A DNA stretch of 20,937 bases from an uncultured Collinsella sp. (GCA_900548365.1 URKM01000029.1:1-20937), one strand, 5' to 3'. Shown: positions 7,573 through 17,526, numbered from the stretch's first letter. Notes: generated by a model from the letters alone, not told the origin. Numbers and translations are program-made.

Positions 7573-7836
7573 ATGCGACTTGGTCCTATGGAGCTCGTAG
7601 TCATCCTGGTTGTGGTCCTGCTTATCTTCGGACCCAAGAACCTTCCGAAGCTCGGCAAGGCCTTCGGCTCCACCGTGAAGAACATTCGCGAGGGCATGGA
7701 GGGCGACGACAAGACCGAGCAGGTCGAGTCCGAGACCGTGATCGAGGACGAAGACGACGCCGAGATTCGCGAGCTCGAGGCCAAGCTTGCCGAAGCCAAG
7801 GCTAAGAAAGAGGACGCAGCTCAGCACGCTGAGTAG
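7573..7836 (+). CDS. tatA: Sec-independent protein translocase subunit TatA/E
   Basis: Pore-forming component of the twin-arginine translocase, which exports folded proteins across the cytoplasmic membrane. The 87-aa protein has the classic plan: a short N-terminal transmembrane helix (about residues 6-19, ELVVILVVVLLIF), the hinge FGPKNLPKLG, an amphipathic helix (KAFGSTVKNIREGM), and a charged Glu/Asp/Lys/Ala-rich tail (about 44-87) likely to be disordered or coiled-coil. GGAGG at 7561-7565 sets the ATG at 7573; a second in-frame ATG (residue 6) lacks a site of its own. tatB and tatC are not beside it, so it is an isolated unit with its own promoter and terminator. Confidence 0.93.
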   Translation: MRLGPMELVVILVVVLLIFGPKNLPKLGKAFGSTVKNIREGMEGDDKTEQVESETVIEDEDDAEIRELEAKLAEAKAKKEDAAQHAE

Positions 7837-7858
7837 CCTCTCTCAACAAGGGAGAGCA

Positions 7859-7895
7859 GCGACCGGCTTTCCCGTGAGGGGTGCCGGTCGCTTTT
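7859..7895 (+). terminator. Intrinsic terminator of tatA
   Basis: GCGACCGGC (7859-7867) pairs with GCCGGTCGC (7883-7891), a perfect 9-bp stem. The 15-nt loop can form an inner CCC/GGG pairing. TTTT follows at 7892-7895. Confidence 0.8.
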
Positions 7896-7940
7896 GCTGT
7901 TTGAAAACAGGAAGCATAGACGGAGCAAGGAGTTTCCTAT

Positions 7941-8414
7941 ATGGACGCCAGCCAGATCGTACTGACCGCAGAGGGCCGCAAGAAGCTCATGGAGGAGCTC
8001 GAGTGGCGCGAGGGTGAGAAGACCCGCGAGATCGTCGAGCACATCAAGGAGGCCCGTGCGTTCGGCGACCTTTCCGAGAACGCCGAGTACGACGCCGCCA
8101 AGGAGGAGCAGGCTAAGAACGCCGCTCGCATCGCCGAGATCCAGGCGATCCTCGCCAACGCGAAGGATGCCGAGAGCGGCGAGTACGGTCTGACCGTCTC
8201 CATCGGCTGCACCGTCGCCCTGGTTGACGGCGACGGCGTCGCCACCGAGGTCACCCTCGTCGGTACCACCGAGACCAACTCGCTCGAGCACAAGATCTCC
8301 AACGAGTCTCCGGTCGGCCGCGCCATCATCGGCCATGCCGAGGGCGAGACCGTCGAGATGGTCACCCCGTCGGGCAAGCGTCGCGTCTACACCATCACCA
8401 AGATTACGCGCTAG
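7941..8414 (+). CDS. greA: Transcription elongation factor GreA
   Basis: Binds the RNA polymerase secondary channel and stimulates cleavage of backtracked transcripts. The 157-aa protein has an N-terminal coiled coil (about 10-75) whose tip carries FGDLSENAEYDAAKEEQA; D43 and E46 match the metal-coordinating acidic pair of E. coli GreA. The C-terminal FKBP-like domain includes VTLVGTTETN and SPVGRAIIGHAEGETVEMVTPSGKRRVYTI. AAGGAG at 7927-7932 sets the ATG at 7941. It sits before lysS, separated by two hairpins. Its codon use is strongly biased (GAG, GCC, ATC), in line with high expression. Confidence 0.96.
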   Translation: MDASQIVLTAEGRKKLMEELEWREGEKTREIVEHIKEARAFGDLSENAEYDAAKEEQAKNAARIAEIQAILANAKDAESGEYGLTVSIGCTVALVDGDGVATEVTLVGTTETNSLEHKISNESPVGRAIIGHAEGETVEMVTPSGKRRVYTITKITR

Positions 8415-8439
8415 GGTTCTCTGGAATCTAGAATCCTAG
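8411..8439 (+). repeat. Inverted repeat overlapping the greA stop codon
   Basis: CTAGGGTTCT (8411-8420) pairs with AGAATCCTAG (8430-8439): 10 bp with one G-T wobble and a 9-nt loop. It includes the greA TAG (8412-8414). There is no T-run, so it is not itself an intrinsic terminator; it could protect the mRNA 3' end ahead of the terminator at 8460. Confidence 0.5.
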
Positions 8440-8459
8440 CGCTTATCCGCTCCTCAGGG

Positions 8460-8486
8460 CCGCCTCCGGTCTTGGGGGGCGGTTTT
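8460..8486 (+). terminator. Intrinsic terminator of greA
   Basis: CCGCCTCC (8460-8467) pairs with GGGGGCGG (8475-8482), one wobble, 7-nt loop, then TTTT at 8483-8486 and a further TTT after CG. It lies 45 nt beyond the greA stop and 60 nt before lysS. Confidence 0.75.
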
Positions 8487-8546
8487 CGTTTACGACCAGC
8501 GCGTGCGGGGAACGGCCCCGCGCCGCAGCTATGAAGAGAGGAAACC

Positions 8547-10544
8547 ATGGCCGAGAACACCACGACCGCGGCGACCGATACCGAGGCCGCCAACACCCTG
8601 AACGACGAGCGCGCCCGTCGCCTGGCGGACCGCGCCGCGCTGTACGCCGCCGGCAAGAACCCCTATCCCGAGCACTCCGACGTGACCGACCACGCCGCCG
8701 ACCTGCTCGAGCGCTACGCCGGGCTCGCTAACGAGGAAGAGGCTGCCGAGACCGTCACCGTGGGCGGCCGTATCGTGGCGAAGCGCGGCCAGGGCAAGAT
8801 CATGTTCCTCGTCCTGCGCGACCCCTCCGCCGACATCCAGCTCTTCTGCCGCGTGAACGACGTCGAGGAGGCCTCCTGGGAGGTCCTTAAGTCCCTCGAC
8901 CTGGGCGATATCGTCCAGGCCACCGGCGTCGTCGTGCGCACCAAGCGCGGCGAGCTCTCCGTGGCGCCCCGAACCGCGCGCCTGCTGTCCAAGGCGGTGC
9001 GCCCGCTGCCCGAGAAGTTCCACGGCCTCTCCGACAAGGAGACCCGCTATCGCCAGCGCTACGTCGACCTCATCGTGAACGAGGACGTGCGCGAGACCTT
9101 CCGCAAGCGCTCGCTGATCATCTCCACGTTCCGCCGCTACATGGAGGACAACGGCTACATGGAGGTCGAGACCCCCATCCTGCAGTCCATCCAGGGCGGC
9201 GCTACCGCCAAGCCGTTCATCACGCACTTCAACGCGCTCAACCAGGAGAACTACCTGCGCATCGCCACCGAGCTGCACCTCAAGCGCCTGCTGGTGGGCG
9301 GCTACGAGCGCGTCTTCGAGATCGGCCGCATCTTCCGCAACGAGGGTATGGACCTCACCCATAACCCCGAGTTCACCACCATGGAGGCCTATCGCGCCTA
9401 CTCCGACCTCGAGGGCATGAAGGAGCTCGCCGAGGGCGTCATCAAGGCCGCCGCGCGCGCCATCGGCCTCGAGGGCACGATCGACTACCAGGGCCAGGCC
9501 ATCGACCTGTTCTCCCCGTGGGCGAGCCGCTCCATGACCGACGTTGTGTCCGAGGTCCTCGGCCGCGAGATCACGCTCGACACGCCCGTCGAGGAGCTCC
9601 GCGCCGCGTGCGCCGAGCACGACATCGAGTACAAGGACGAGTGGACCGCCGGTAAGCTGGTCGCCGAGCTCTTCGACGAGCTGGGCGAGGCCATCCTCAT
9701 CAACCCCACGTTCGTCGTCGACTATCCCGTCGAGGTGTCCCCGCTCGCCAAGCGCCACGAGGACGACCCGCGCCTCACGCACCGCTTCGAGCTCTTCATC
9801 GCCGCGCACGAGTACGCCAACGCGTTCTCCGAGCTCAACGACCCCGTCGACCAGGCCGAGCGCTTCGCCGCGCAGATGGAGGAGAAGGCCTCCGGCGACG
9901 ACGAGGCCATGGAGTACGACGAGGACTACGTGCGCGCGCTCGAGTACGGCATGCCCCCGGCGGGCGGCATCGGCATCGGCATCGACCGCGTCGTCATGCT
10001 GCTCACCAACTCCACGTCCATCCGCGACGTCCTGCTGTTCCCGCACATGAAGCCCGAGAAGGGCTCCAAGTCCGGTGCCGCTGCCGCCAAGGCCGCCCAG
10101 ATGGCCGAGGCCGGTGCGTTCGCGAGTCCGTTCCTCACGCCCATGAAACCCACGATCGACTACTCCCAGGTCGTCGTCGAGCCGCTCTTCGAGGACTTCG
10201 TCGATTTCGACACCTTCGCCAAGAGCGACTTCCGCGCGGTGAAGGTCAAGGATTGCGTGGCCGTGCCCAAGTCCAAGAAGCTGCTGAACTTCACGCTCGA
10301 TGACGGCACCGGCACCGACCGCACGATTCTGTCCGGCATCCATGACTACTACGAGCCCGAGGACCTGATCGGCAAGACGCTCATCGCCATCACCAACCTG
10401 CCTCCGCGCAAGATGATGGGCATCCCCAGCTGCGGCATGATCATCTCCGCGGTCCACGCCGAGCAGGAGGGGGAGGAGACCCCCGAGCGCCTGAACGTGC
10501 TGATCGTGGACGATTCCATCCCCGCCGGCGCCAAGCTGTACTAA
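8547..10544 (+). CDS. lysS: Lysyl-tRNA synthetase (class II) with C-terminal tRNA-binding domain
   Basis: Charges tRNA-Lys with lysine. The protein is 665 aa against about 490-510 for ordinary bacterial class II LysRS. Residues about 60-160 form the OB-fold anticodon-binding domain (VGGRIVAKRGQGKIMFLVLRD). The catalytic core carries motif 2 (RIFRNEGMDLTHNPEFTTMEAY, from about 261) and motif 3 (GGIGIGIDRVVML, 473-485), ending near LLFPHMKPE (about 500). An Ala-rich linker then leads to a second domain (about 550-665): DFDTFAKSDFRAVKVKDC, LDDGTGTDRTILSGI, YYEPEDLIGKTLIAITNLPPRKMMGIPSCGMI. This closely resembles the MetRS C-terminal tRNA-binding OB domain. AGAGGAAA before the ATG at 8547 supports the start. 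No frameshift separates the two parts; they share one reading frame. Confidence 0.95.
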   Translation: MAENTTTAATDTEAANTLNDERARRLADRAALYAAGKNPYPEHSDVTDHAADLLERYAGLANEEEAAETVTVGGRIVAKRGQGKIMFLVLRDPSADIQLFCRVNDVEEASWEVLKSLDLGDIVQATGVVVRTKRGELSVAPRTARLLSKAVRPLPEKFHGLSDKETRYRQRYVDLIVNEDVRETFRKRSLIISTFRRYMEDNGYMEVETPILQSIQGGATAKPFITHFNALNQENYLRIATELHLKRLLVGGYERVFEIGRIFRNEGMDLTHNPEFTTMEAYRAYSDLEGMKELAEGVIKAAARAIGLEGTIDYQGQAIDLFSPWASRSMTDVVSEVLGREITLDTPVEELRAACAEHDIEYKDEWTAGKLVAELFDELGEAILINPTFVVDYPVEVSPLAKRHEDDPRLTHRFELFIAAHEYANAFSELNDPVDQAERFAAQMEEKASGDDEAMEYDEDYVRALEYGMPPAGGIGIGIDRVVMLLTNSTSIRDVLLFPHMKPEKGSKSGAAAAKAAQMAEAGAFASPFLTPMKPTIDYSQVVVEPLFEDFVDFDTFAKSDFRAVKVKDCVAVPKSKKLLNFTLDDGTGTDRTILSGIHDYYEPEDLIGKTLIAITNLPPRKMMGIPSCGMIISAVHAEQEGEETPERLNVLIVDDSIPAGAKLY

Positions 10545-10549
10545 GCCAC

Positions 10550-10593
10550 CTCAATTTAGCGTCTCAATTTAGGGACAGGCGCTAATTTGAGAC
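10550..10593 (+). repeat. REP-like palindromic element, copy A (GGGACAGGC core)
   Basis: A 33-bp imperfect palindrome (10561-10593) with ends GTCTCA and TGAGAC around the core GGGACAGGC (10572-10580). It is preceded by a direct repeat: CTCAATTTAG occurs at 10550-10559 and 10563-10572. It starts 5 nt after the lysS stop. A related copy in the opposite orientation lies at 10770-10800. Cores of this kind are known in short dispersed repeats of several bacteria; the link to a REP-type family is inference. Confidence 0.6.
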
Positions 10594-10665
10594 TGCGCGC
10601 GCCTGGGGCGGCTCGCACCGCGCGGGCAGCGGCAGTCAGGGGCGGCGCCGCCTTTTCAACCATAG

Positions 10666-10709
10666 CCGGGGCACCTGAGGACCTTTGGTCCCGGGTGCCC
10701 CGGTTTTTT
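10666..10709 (+). terminator. Strong intrinsic terminator downstream of lysS
   Basis: CCGGGGCACC (10666-10675) pairs perfectly with GGTGCCCCGG (10694-10703), with an inner GGACC-TTT-GGTCC hairpin on top, then six T (10704-10709). It lies 121 nt after the lysS stop, between the two GGGACAGGC elements. Confidence 0.9.
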
Positions 10710-10769
10710 GCAAGATGCGCCGTCCCTGCATGCCGAGGGGGTGGTTTCCCTAAATGGAAGGCTTCAGGC

Positions 10770-10800
10770 TCTCAGAAAAGTGCCTGTCCCCAATCTGAGA
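10770..10800 (-). repeat. REP-like palindromic element, copy B (inverted)
   Basis: On the minus strand it has the same core GGGACAGGC (the + strand reads GCCTGTCCC at 10782-10790), bounded by TCTCAGA (10770-10776) and TCTGAGA (10794-10800). Over 31 positions it agrees with copy A at about three quarters of bases, best in the core and the TCTCA/TGAGA ends. The opposite orientation means the two copies could pair in one transcript. Confidence 0.55.
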
Positions 10801-10913
10801 ATGTGGGGAGATCGGTTCCGTTCGCGGGCGAAAAGCCACCCTTTACCGCATAGATGGCACGCTGCCTTACGAACGTGGCGGCGGTGTTAAAAACCAACCC
10901 ACCGATGCTGTAG

Positions 10914-10940
10914 GTATACGTATACTCGTGCGCACATAAT
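10914..10940 (+). promoter_or_regulatory. Palindromic operator and -10 box ahead of the transglutaminase-like gene
   Basis: GTATACGTATAC (10914-10925) is a perfect 12-bp palindrome, placed where the -35 region of a promoter with -10 box CATAAT (10935-10940) would be. No good -35 hexamer is present, which is common for regulated promoters. GTATAC-type half sites occur in GntR-family operators, so a regulator of that kind is a guess. The gene-free interval 10545-10983 otherwise holds the two repeat elements and the lysS terminator. Confidence 0.4.
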
Positions 10941-10983
10941 GCGCGTTGTGTCTGATTGTCGATATACGTTCGAAGGAACCCCC

Positions 10984-12864
10984 ATGGCAACCAATCATCA
11001 TGGCACGGGTCTCGACCCCCTCCACGCATCGCCCCTTGCAGCTCCCCTGCGCGCTGCGCGTTGGGAGTGCCGCACGGCATTCGTGATTTCAACCGTCTTG
11101 GCGGCGTCGCTCGCCGTCCCCGCACTGCTTCAGCCCGCTTCAGCCTATGCGCAGGCATCCGAGCAAGCCTCGCAGCAGGCCCAGCCGCAATCCGACGACC
11201 TCGCCACGGCGCTTGCCCCGTACGACGAGCAGATTCGACGCGCGGGCAGCGCGAAGGACCTTGCCGCCGCCGCAGCCGACGGCACGCTCGACGAAAAGAC
11301 CGAGCTGCTAATCTTGCAGCGTGAGCTCGTCGCCCGCACGGGTGGCACGAAGCTCTGGGAATATGCGGCCGAGTCCCGGCAGAAGAGCGAATTCGTCTCC
11401 TGGCTGCTCAACGATCGCACGGCCTTGCGCCACTACGTCACCGGCGGTACCGTGTGGGCCAACCCGCAGAACGGTCCGACGGCAGCTGATTACATCAAGT
11501 CGCTCGACACCTTCCGCCGCATTCGCGCGGCGCATCCCGATGATCTCAAGGCCGCAGACGGCGACGTGTTCCTGCGCATGATGATCTCGGCCTCCATGGA
11601 CGTGTCGGACCGCATCCGCCTGTGGACGGGCGACCCCGGCTTCGTGTCGGATCCGCTGGTGCGCTACGAGACCATCAAGACCTTCCGCGCCGATTCCAGG
11701 TACCGCTTCCAGAAGGACCTCTTCGATGCGCTGCCGGTCGAGTCCATGCGCTACGTCTTCGAAAACCAGATCACCGATGCCGAGCTACCCTGGCTTGCGA
11801 ACTACTCGCTGCATCGCCAGCCCGATCCTTCCAAGGAGGGGAGCCGTCTCGACGCATATACCTACATCTGGTACGGAGGCGTGAACGACGATTTCACCAA
11901 GGACAACGGCTACAGCGACGCGCGCTTCTACGATGACGCGCTGTTCCGCGGCCCTGTGACCGAGCATAAGCCCACGGATGGCAAGGGCACGCCGCCCAAG
12001 ACCTGGCAGGGTGGCTGGAAGGAGAAGTACCGGCTCGTCTACGAGGACGAGAACTTCCCCAACGCCAAGCCGGGCGACCCCTTCCATATCGGCTGCGGCG
12101 ACGTATCCGATGCGCCGGGCGCGACGACGAACAAGACCGCGTACCATCGCCTCTGGATGGTTTTCGAGAAGGGCGGCGTGTGCGGAGCGCTGGCCAAGAC
12201 CTATGCCAACTTGAACGGCATGGTCGGCGTGCCGTCGTACGTGATGGGCCAGCCCGGCCATGCCGCGACGGCCACCTACGAGCTGCGTCGGGATAAGGCG
12301 ACGGGCAAGCAGGTGGCGACCTACCGCATCCAGAACGCGGTGACGGGTTGGTCGAGGAGCAAGAGCCCGAGCGTCGCGCACTGGCTATGCGGTTGGGGCC
12401 GTGGCATGTCCAGCGAGTTCGCGGGCCCCTACGTGCTGTACGCGCAGGAGGCCCTGAACGACCTGGCGGCGTACGAAGGCAGCTATCTGGCGCGCTTGGT
12501 GGGGTCGAGCTTCGAGGGCGTCGACGCCAAGCTGGCGTCCGCCGATGCCGCTCTGGCCGCGCAGCCGTCCAACTACGATGCCATCATGGCCAAGATCGCC
12601 CTGCTCGAGCAGAAGGGCGCGAGCGCTGCCGACTGGCTGGCGTTTGCGAAGCAGGTCGCCGGGGAGCTCGCCTATCATCCGGTGCCCATGAACGATCTGC
12701 TGAAGCTCATCGCCTCGAAGACGCCTGAAGGCGAGCAGCGCGCTGCGGTGCACGCGGTGCGCAAGGAGACGCTTGCGAAGGCGGCGAAGGCCACGGATGC
12801 CGAGTCGCTCAATCCCAAGGATTGCCGCGACACCGCGGCGGACCTTCTGAAGCAGGAGGGATAA
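10984..12864 (+). CDS. Secreted transglutaminase-like superfamily protein
   Basis: A 626-aa exported protein of unassigned function. The N-terminus has basic residues, a hydrophobic core (TAFVISTVLAASLAVPALL, about 31-49) and an AYA cleavage site at 54-56, so it is a Sec-type signal peptide without twin arginines. No lipobox, LPXTG or C-terminal anchor is seen, so it may be released. The middle contains RYVFENQITDAELPWLANYSLHR and a GGVCGALAK segment (C400), then VPSYVMGQPGHAA (H426) and N451 or a nearby residue. That Cys-His arrangement resembles transglutaminase/cysteine-protease-like proteins. The tail (about 500-626) is helical, repeat-like and Ala/Lys-rich. The ATG at 10984 with GAAGGAA (10972-10978) is preferred over the upstream ATG at 10939, which overlaps the likely -10 box. 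Catalytic activity is not proven. Confidence 0.75.
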   Translation: MATNHHGTGLDPLHASPLAAPLRAARWECRTAFVISTVLAASLAVPALLQPASAYAQASEQASQQAQPQSDDLATALAPYDEQIRRAGSAKDLAAAAADGTLDEKTELLILQRELVARTGGTKLWEYAAESRQKSEFVSWLLNDRTALRHYVTGGTVWANPQNGPTAADYIKSLDTFRRIRAAHPDDLKAADGDVFLRMMISASMDVSDRIRLWTGDPGFVSDPLVRYETIKTFRADSRYRFQKDLFDALPVESMRYVFENQITDAELPWLANYSLHRQPDPSKEGSRLDAYTYIWYGGVNDDFTKDNGYSDARFYDDALFRGPVTEHKPTDGKGTPPKTWQGGWKEKYRLVYEDENFPNAKPGDPFHIGCGDVSDAPGATTNKTAYHRLWMVFEKGGVCGALAKTYANLNGMVGVPSYVMGQPGHAATATYELRRDKATGKQVATYRIQNAVTGWSRSKSPSVAHWLCGWGRGMSSEFAGPYVLYAQEALNDLAAYEGSYLARLVGSSFEGVDAKLASADAALAAQPSNYDAIMAKIALLEQKGASAADWLAFAKQVAGELAYHPVPMNDLLKLIASKTPEGEQRAAVHAVRKETLAKAAKATDAESLNPKDCRDTAADLLKQEG

Positions 12865-13024
12865 TAGGCTGGAAAGTGTATAGAACCTAAGGAATTCGGC
12901 ATAACCGGCGGCCGCTCCCTGCCTCCTTCGTGCAGCTTGCGTAATCGTGCGGGCTAGCAGGTGCAAACTTTGGGAAAATAAAAGCGTATGCAAGTGTTCG
13001 TTCCAGATGCGCCAAGGAGGCACC

Positions 13025-14482
13025 ATGGAGTACAAGATCACCGGGTACGAGCCCGCCAAGCTGTTCCATTATTTCGAGGAGATCAGCGCGATTCCGCGCG
13101 AGTCGGGCAACGAGAAGGGGATCAGCGATTACCTCGTGGCGTTCGCCAAGGAGCACGGCCTGTGGGTGTATCAGGACGACGTGTACAACGTCATCATCAA
13201 GAAGGCCGCCTCGGCGGGCGCCGAGGACGCGCCGGCGGTCATGCTGCAGGGCCATATCGACATGGTCTGCGATAAGCTGGGCACGGTCGAGCACGACTTC
13301 ACGAAGGACGGCATCGATCTCGTGGTGAAGGACGGCGTTCTCACTGCCAACGGTACCACGCTGGGCGCCGACAACGGCATCGCCGTGGCGCTCATGCTCA
13401 CCGTGCTCGATGACGACACGCTCGCGCACCCCGCGCTCGAGTGCGTCTTCACCACGGACGAGGAGTCCGGTCTCGTGGGCGCCGAGACCCTCGATAAGTC
13501 CCAGATCGACGCGCGCATCATGATCAACCTCGATTCCGAGGAGGAGGGCGTGGCAACCGTGAGTTGCGCCGGCGGCGTCGTCGTCACCTTCACGCGCCCC
13601 GTCGCGCGCGAGCACAAGGCGGGCAGCTTGCTCACGCTCGAGATCTCCGGCCTGCTGGGCGGCCACTCCGGCGCCGACATCCATCTGGAGCGCGGTAACG
13701 GCAACATCATCATGGCGCGCATCGTCGACCGCCTGATGGCGGCCGGCTCTCCGGCGCTCGTCAGCTTCAACGGCGGCACCAAGGACAACGCCATCAACCG
13801 CGAGTGCAGGGCCGAGCTCGTCTACGCCGACCACGCGGCCGCCGAGGCGGGCGCCGAGGTCGCGCGCGACGTCGCCGCGAAGGTGGCCGCCGAGCTCGAG
13901 GCCTACGACCCCGGCTTTACCTGCGACGTCGCGATCGCCGATGGCGTCGAGGCCGAGGCTATCGATGCGGACACGGCCCTGGCCTTCGTGCGCGCTATCC
14001 GCTTGGCTCCCAACGGCGTGATGCGCCGCAACCTCGCGGCCGACGGCGCCGTGGACGTGTCCTCCAACATCGGCGTGGTCGCCACGTCCGAGAACGAGGT
14101 CAAGATCCTGCTGTCCCCGCGTTCCTCCATCACCTCGCTGCAGGAGGAGTTCAAGGATCGCCTGCAGACGCTCGCCGACGTCCTGGGCTTCGACGCCGCG
14201 TTCGAGTACGAGTATCCGGGCTGGAGCTACGCCGAGCATTCGCCGGTGCGCGACGTGTTCGTGGCAACCTACCGCGAGCTGTTCGATGCCGACCTGCGCA
14301 TCGAGTCCATCCATGCCGGCCTCGAGTGCGGCCTGTTCGCCGAGGCGCTCGACGGCCTCGACGCTATCGCCGTGGGACCGACGCTGAAGGACGTCCATAC
14401 GCCCGATGAGAGCATGGAGCTCGCATCTTCCGAGCGCTTCTACGAGCTGCTCGTCGCCGTGCTGGGCCGCCTGGCAGCGTAG
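13025..14482 (+). CDS. pepD: Aminoacyl-histidine dipeptidase (M20C, PepD-like)
   Basis: Zinc-dependent cytoplasmic peptidase of family M20; PepD members cleave Xaa-His and other dipeptides. The 485-aa protein has the metal-site motifs in order: MLQGHIDMVC with H77, LGADNGIAVA with bridging D116, and FTTDEESGLVGAE with catalytic/metal E146-E147. MINLDSEEEG and GGHSGADIHLERGN follow in the lid-domain region, and VGPTLKDVHTPDESM carries the last histidine ligand. AAGGAGG (13014-13020) sets the ATG at 13025; an upstream in-frame extension to 12947 has no ribosome binding site and non-family sequence. The gene follows the transglutaminase-like gene by 160 nt without a clear terminator between them, so read-through is possible. 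The dipeptide substrate range is inferred. Confidence 0.93.
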   Translation: MEYKITGYEPAKLFHYFEEISAIPRESGNEKGISDYLVAFAKEHGLWVYQDDVYNVIIKKAASAGAEDAPAVMLQGHIDMVCDKLGTVEHDFTKDGIDLVVKDGVLTANGTTLGADNGIAVALMLTVLDDDTLAHPALECVFTTDEESGLVGAETLDKSQIDARIMINLDSEEEGVATVSCAGGVVVTFTRPVAREHKAGSLLTLEISGLLGGHSGADIHLERGNGNIIMARIVDRLMAAGSPALVSFNGGTKDNAINRECRAELVYADHAAAEAGAEVARDVAAKVAAELEAYDPGFTCDVAIADGVEAEAIDADTALAFVRAIRLAPNGVMRRNLAADGAVDVSSNIGVVATSENEVKILLSPRSSITSLQEEFKDRLQTLADVLGFDAAFEYEYPGWSYAEHSPVRDVFVATYRELFDADLRIESIHAGLECGLFAEALDGLDAIAVGPTLKDVHTPDESMELASSERFYELLVAVLGRLAA

Positions 14483-14526
14483 CCGACGGGTGCGTCCGCG
14501 CCGGTACCCACCATATGCGCTGATCG

Positions 14527-14562
14527 GGCGCCCCGCAGCTCGCCGCCGGGCTGCGGGGCGCC
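14527..14562 (+). terminator. Perfect 13-bp hairpin after pepD, probable terminator
   Basis: GGCGCCCCGCAGC (14527-14539) pairs with GCTGCGGGGCGCC (14550-14562), loop of 10 nt. The tail TTGCGCATCGCTTGTTTT is not a proper U-tract, so it may act weakly, with Rho, or as a 3'-end stabiliser. It separates pepD from the clpC control region. Confidence 0.55.
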
Positions 14563-14603
14563 TTGCGCATCGCTTGTTTTCCAGCGCGTCATTTTTCCGT
14601 ATC

Positions 14604-14633
14604 GGGTATCATGGGTATCTTTACGGGGTAAAG
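14604..14633 (+). promoter_or_regulatory. Operator-like region upstream of clpC
   Basis: GGGTATC occurs at 14604-14610 and 14613-14619 (9-nt period). CTTTAC-GGG-GTAAAG (14619-14633) is a perfect inverted repeat with 6-bp arms. Candidate -10 boxes TATCAT (14607) or TATCTT (14616) overlap these repeats; -35 matches are weak. Known CtsR (GGTCAAA tandem), CIRCE and HspR/HAIR operator patterns are not present. The regulator is unknown. Confidence 0.4.
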
Positions 14634-14643
14634 AAAGACACTA

Positions 14644-14675
14644 ATGGATAGAGCTCGCACGTTAGAGGTACCTGC

Positions 14676-14682
<7 letters not shown>
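14644..14682 (+). CDS. Possible 12-codon upstream ORF overlapping the clpC start
   Basis: ATG at 14644 opens MDRARTLEVPAC followed by TAG (14680-14682). The stop lies just inside clpC, so the two frames overlap by 7 nt (ATGCTAG). The purines upstream (AAAGAAAG) make at best a weak ribosome binding site, and clpC's own AGAGG (14664-14668) lies within this ORF. It could couple or tune clpC translation, or be chance. Confidence 0.25.
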
Positions 14683-17354
<2,672 letters not shown>

Positions 17355-17487
17355 GTGATCGTGATCTAGCTGGTGGCGCGGCGAAGCAGTATCGAGGGAG
17401 GGCCTGCGTCAAAAGGCGGTCCTGTCGATCGGCCGCTCAGCGCCTCGGGCGGATGCCGGTCGTTCAGCCCAAGGGGGGCGTTTTCGA

Positions 17488-17526
17488 AGACGCGATGCGT
17501 GCGATGCGCATCGCGTCTCTTTTTTT
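17488..17526 (+). terminator. Strong intrinsic terminator of clpC
   Basis: AGACGCGATGCG (17488-17499) pairs perfectly with CGCATCGCGTCT (17507-17518), 7-nt loop, then C and seven T (17520-17526). It lies 133 nt past the clpC stop. The stretch from 17355 to the stem holds no gene-like ORF. Confidence 0.92.

Noticed and set aside
7244..7600. 118-codon ORF before tatA
   Set aside because: No Shine-Dalgarno, Arg/Gly-rich composition typical of non-coding GC-rich DNA, crosses the tatA promoter and start.
8529..10457. Long antisense ORF (642 codons) opposite lysS
   Set aside because: It is a mirror of strongly biased GC-rich codons in lysS. The translation is rich in Gly, Val, Leu, His and Asp with no domain pattern, and lysS itself is unmistakable.
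10641..10656. GGCGGCGCCGCC followed by TTTT as a second lysS terminator
   Set aside because: The self-complementary 12-mer leaves almost no loop and the T-run is short; the hairpin at 10666 is much stronger.
12887..14398. Antisense ORF (503 codons) opposite pepD
   Set aside because: Same cause: complement of biased codons, no recognisable motif.
14583..14675. CtsR, CIRCE or HspR operator upstream of clpC
   Set aside because: None of GGTCAAA tandem repeats, the TTAGCACTC inverted repeat, or CTTGAGT-N7-ACTCAAG is present.
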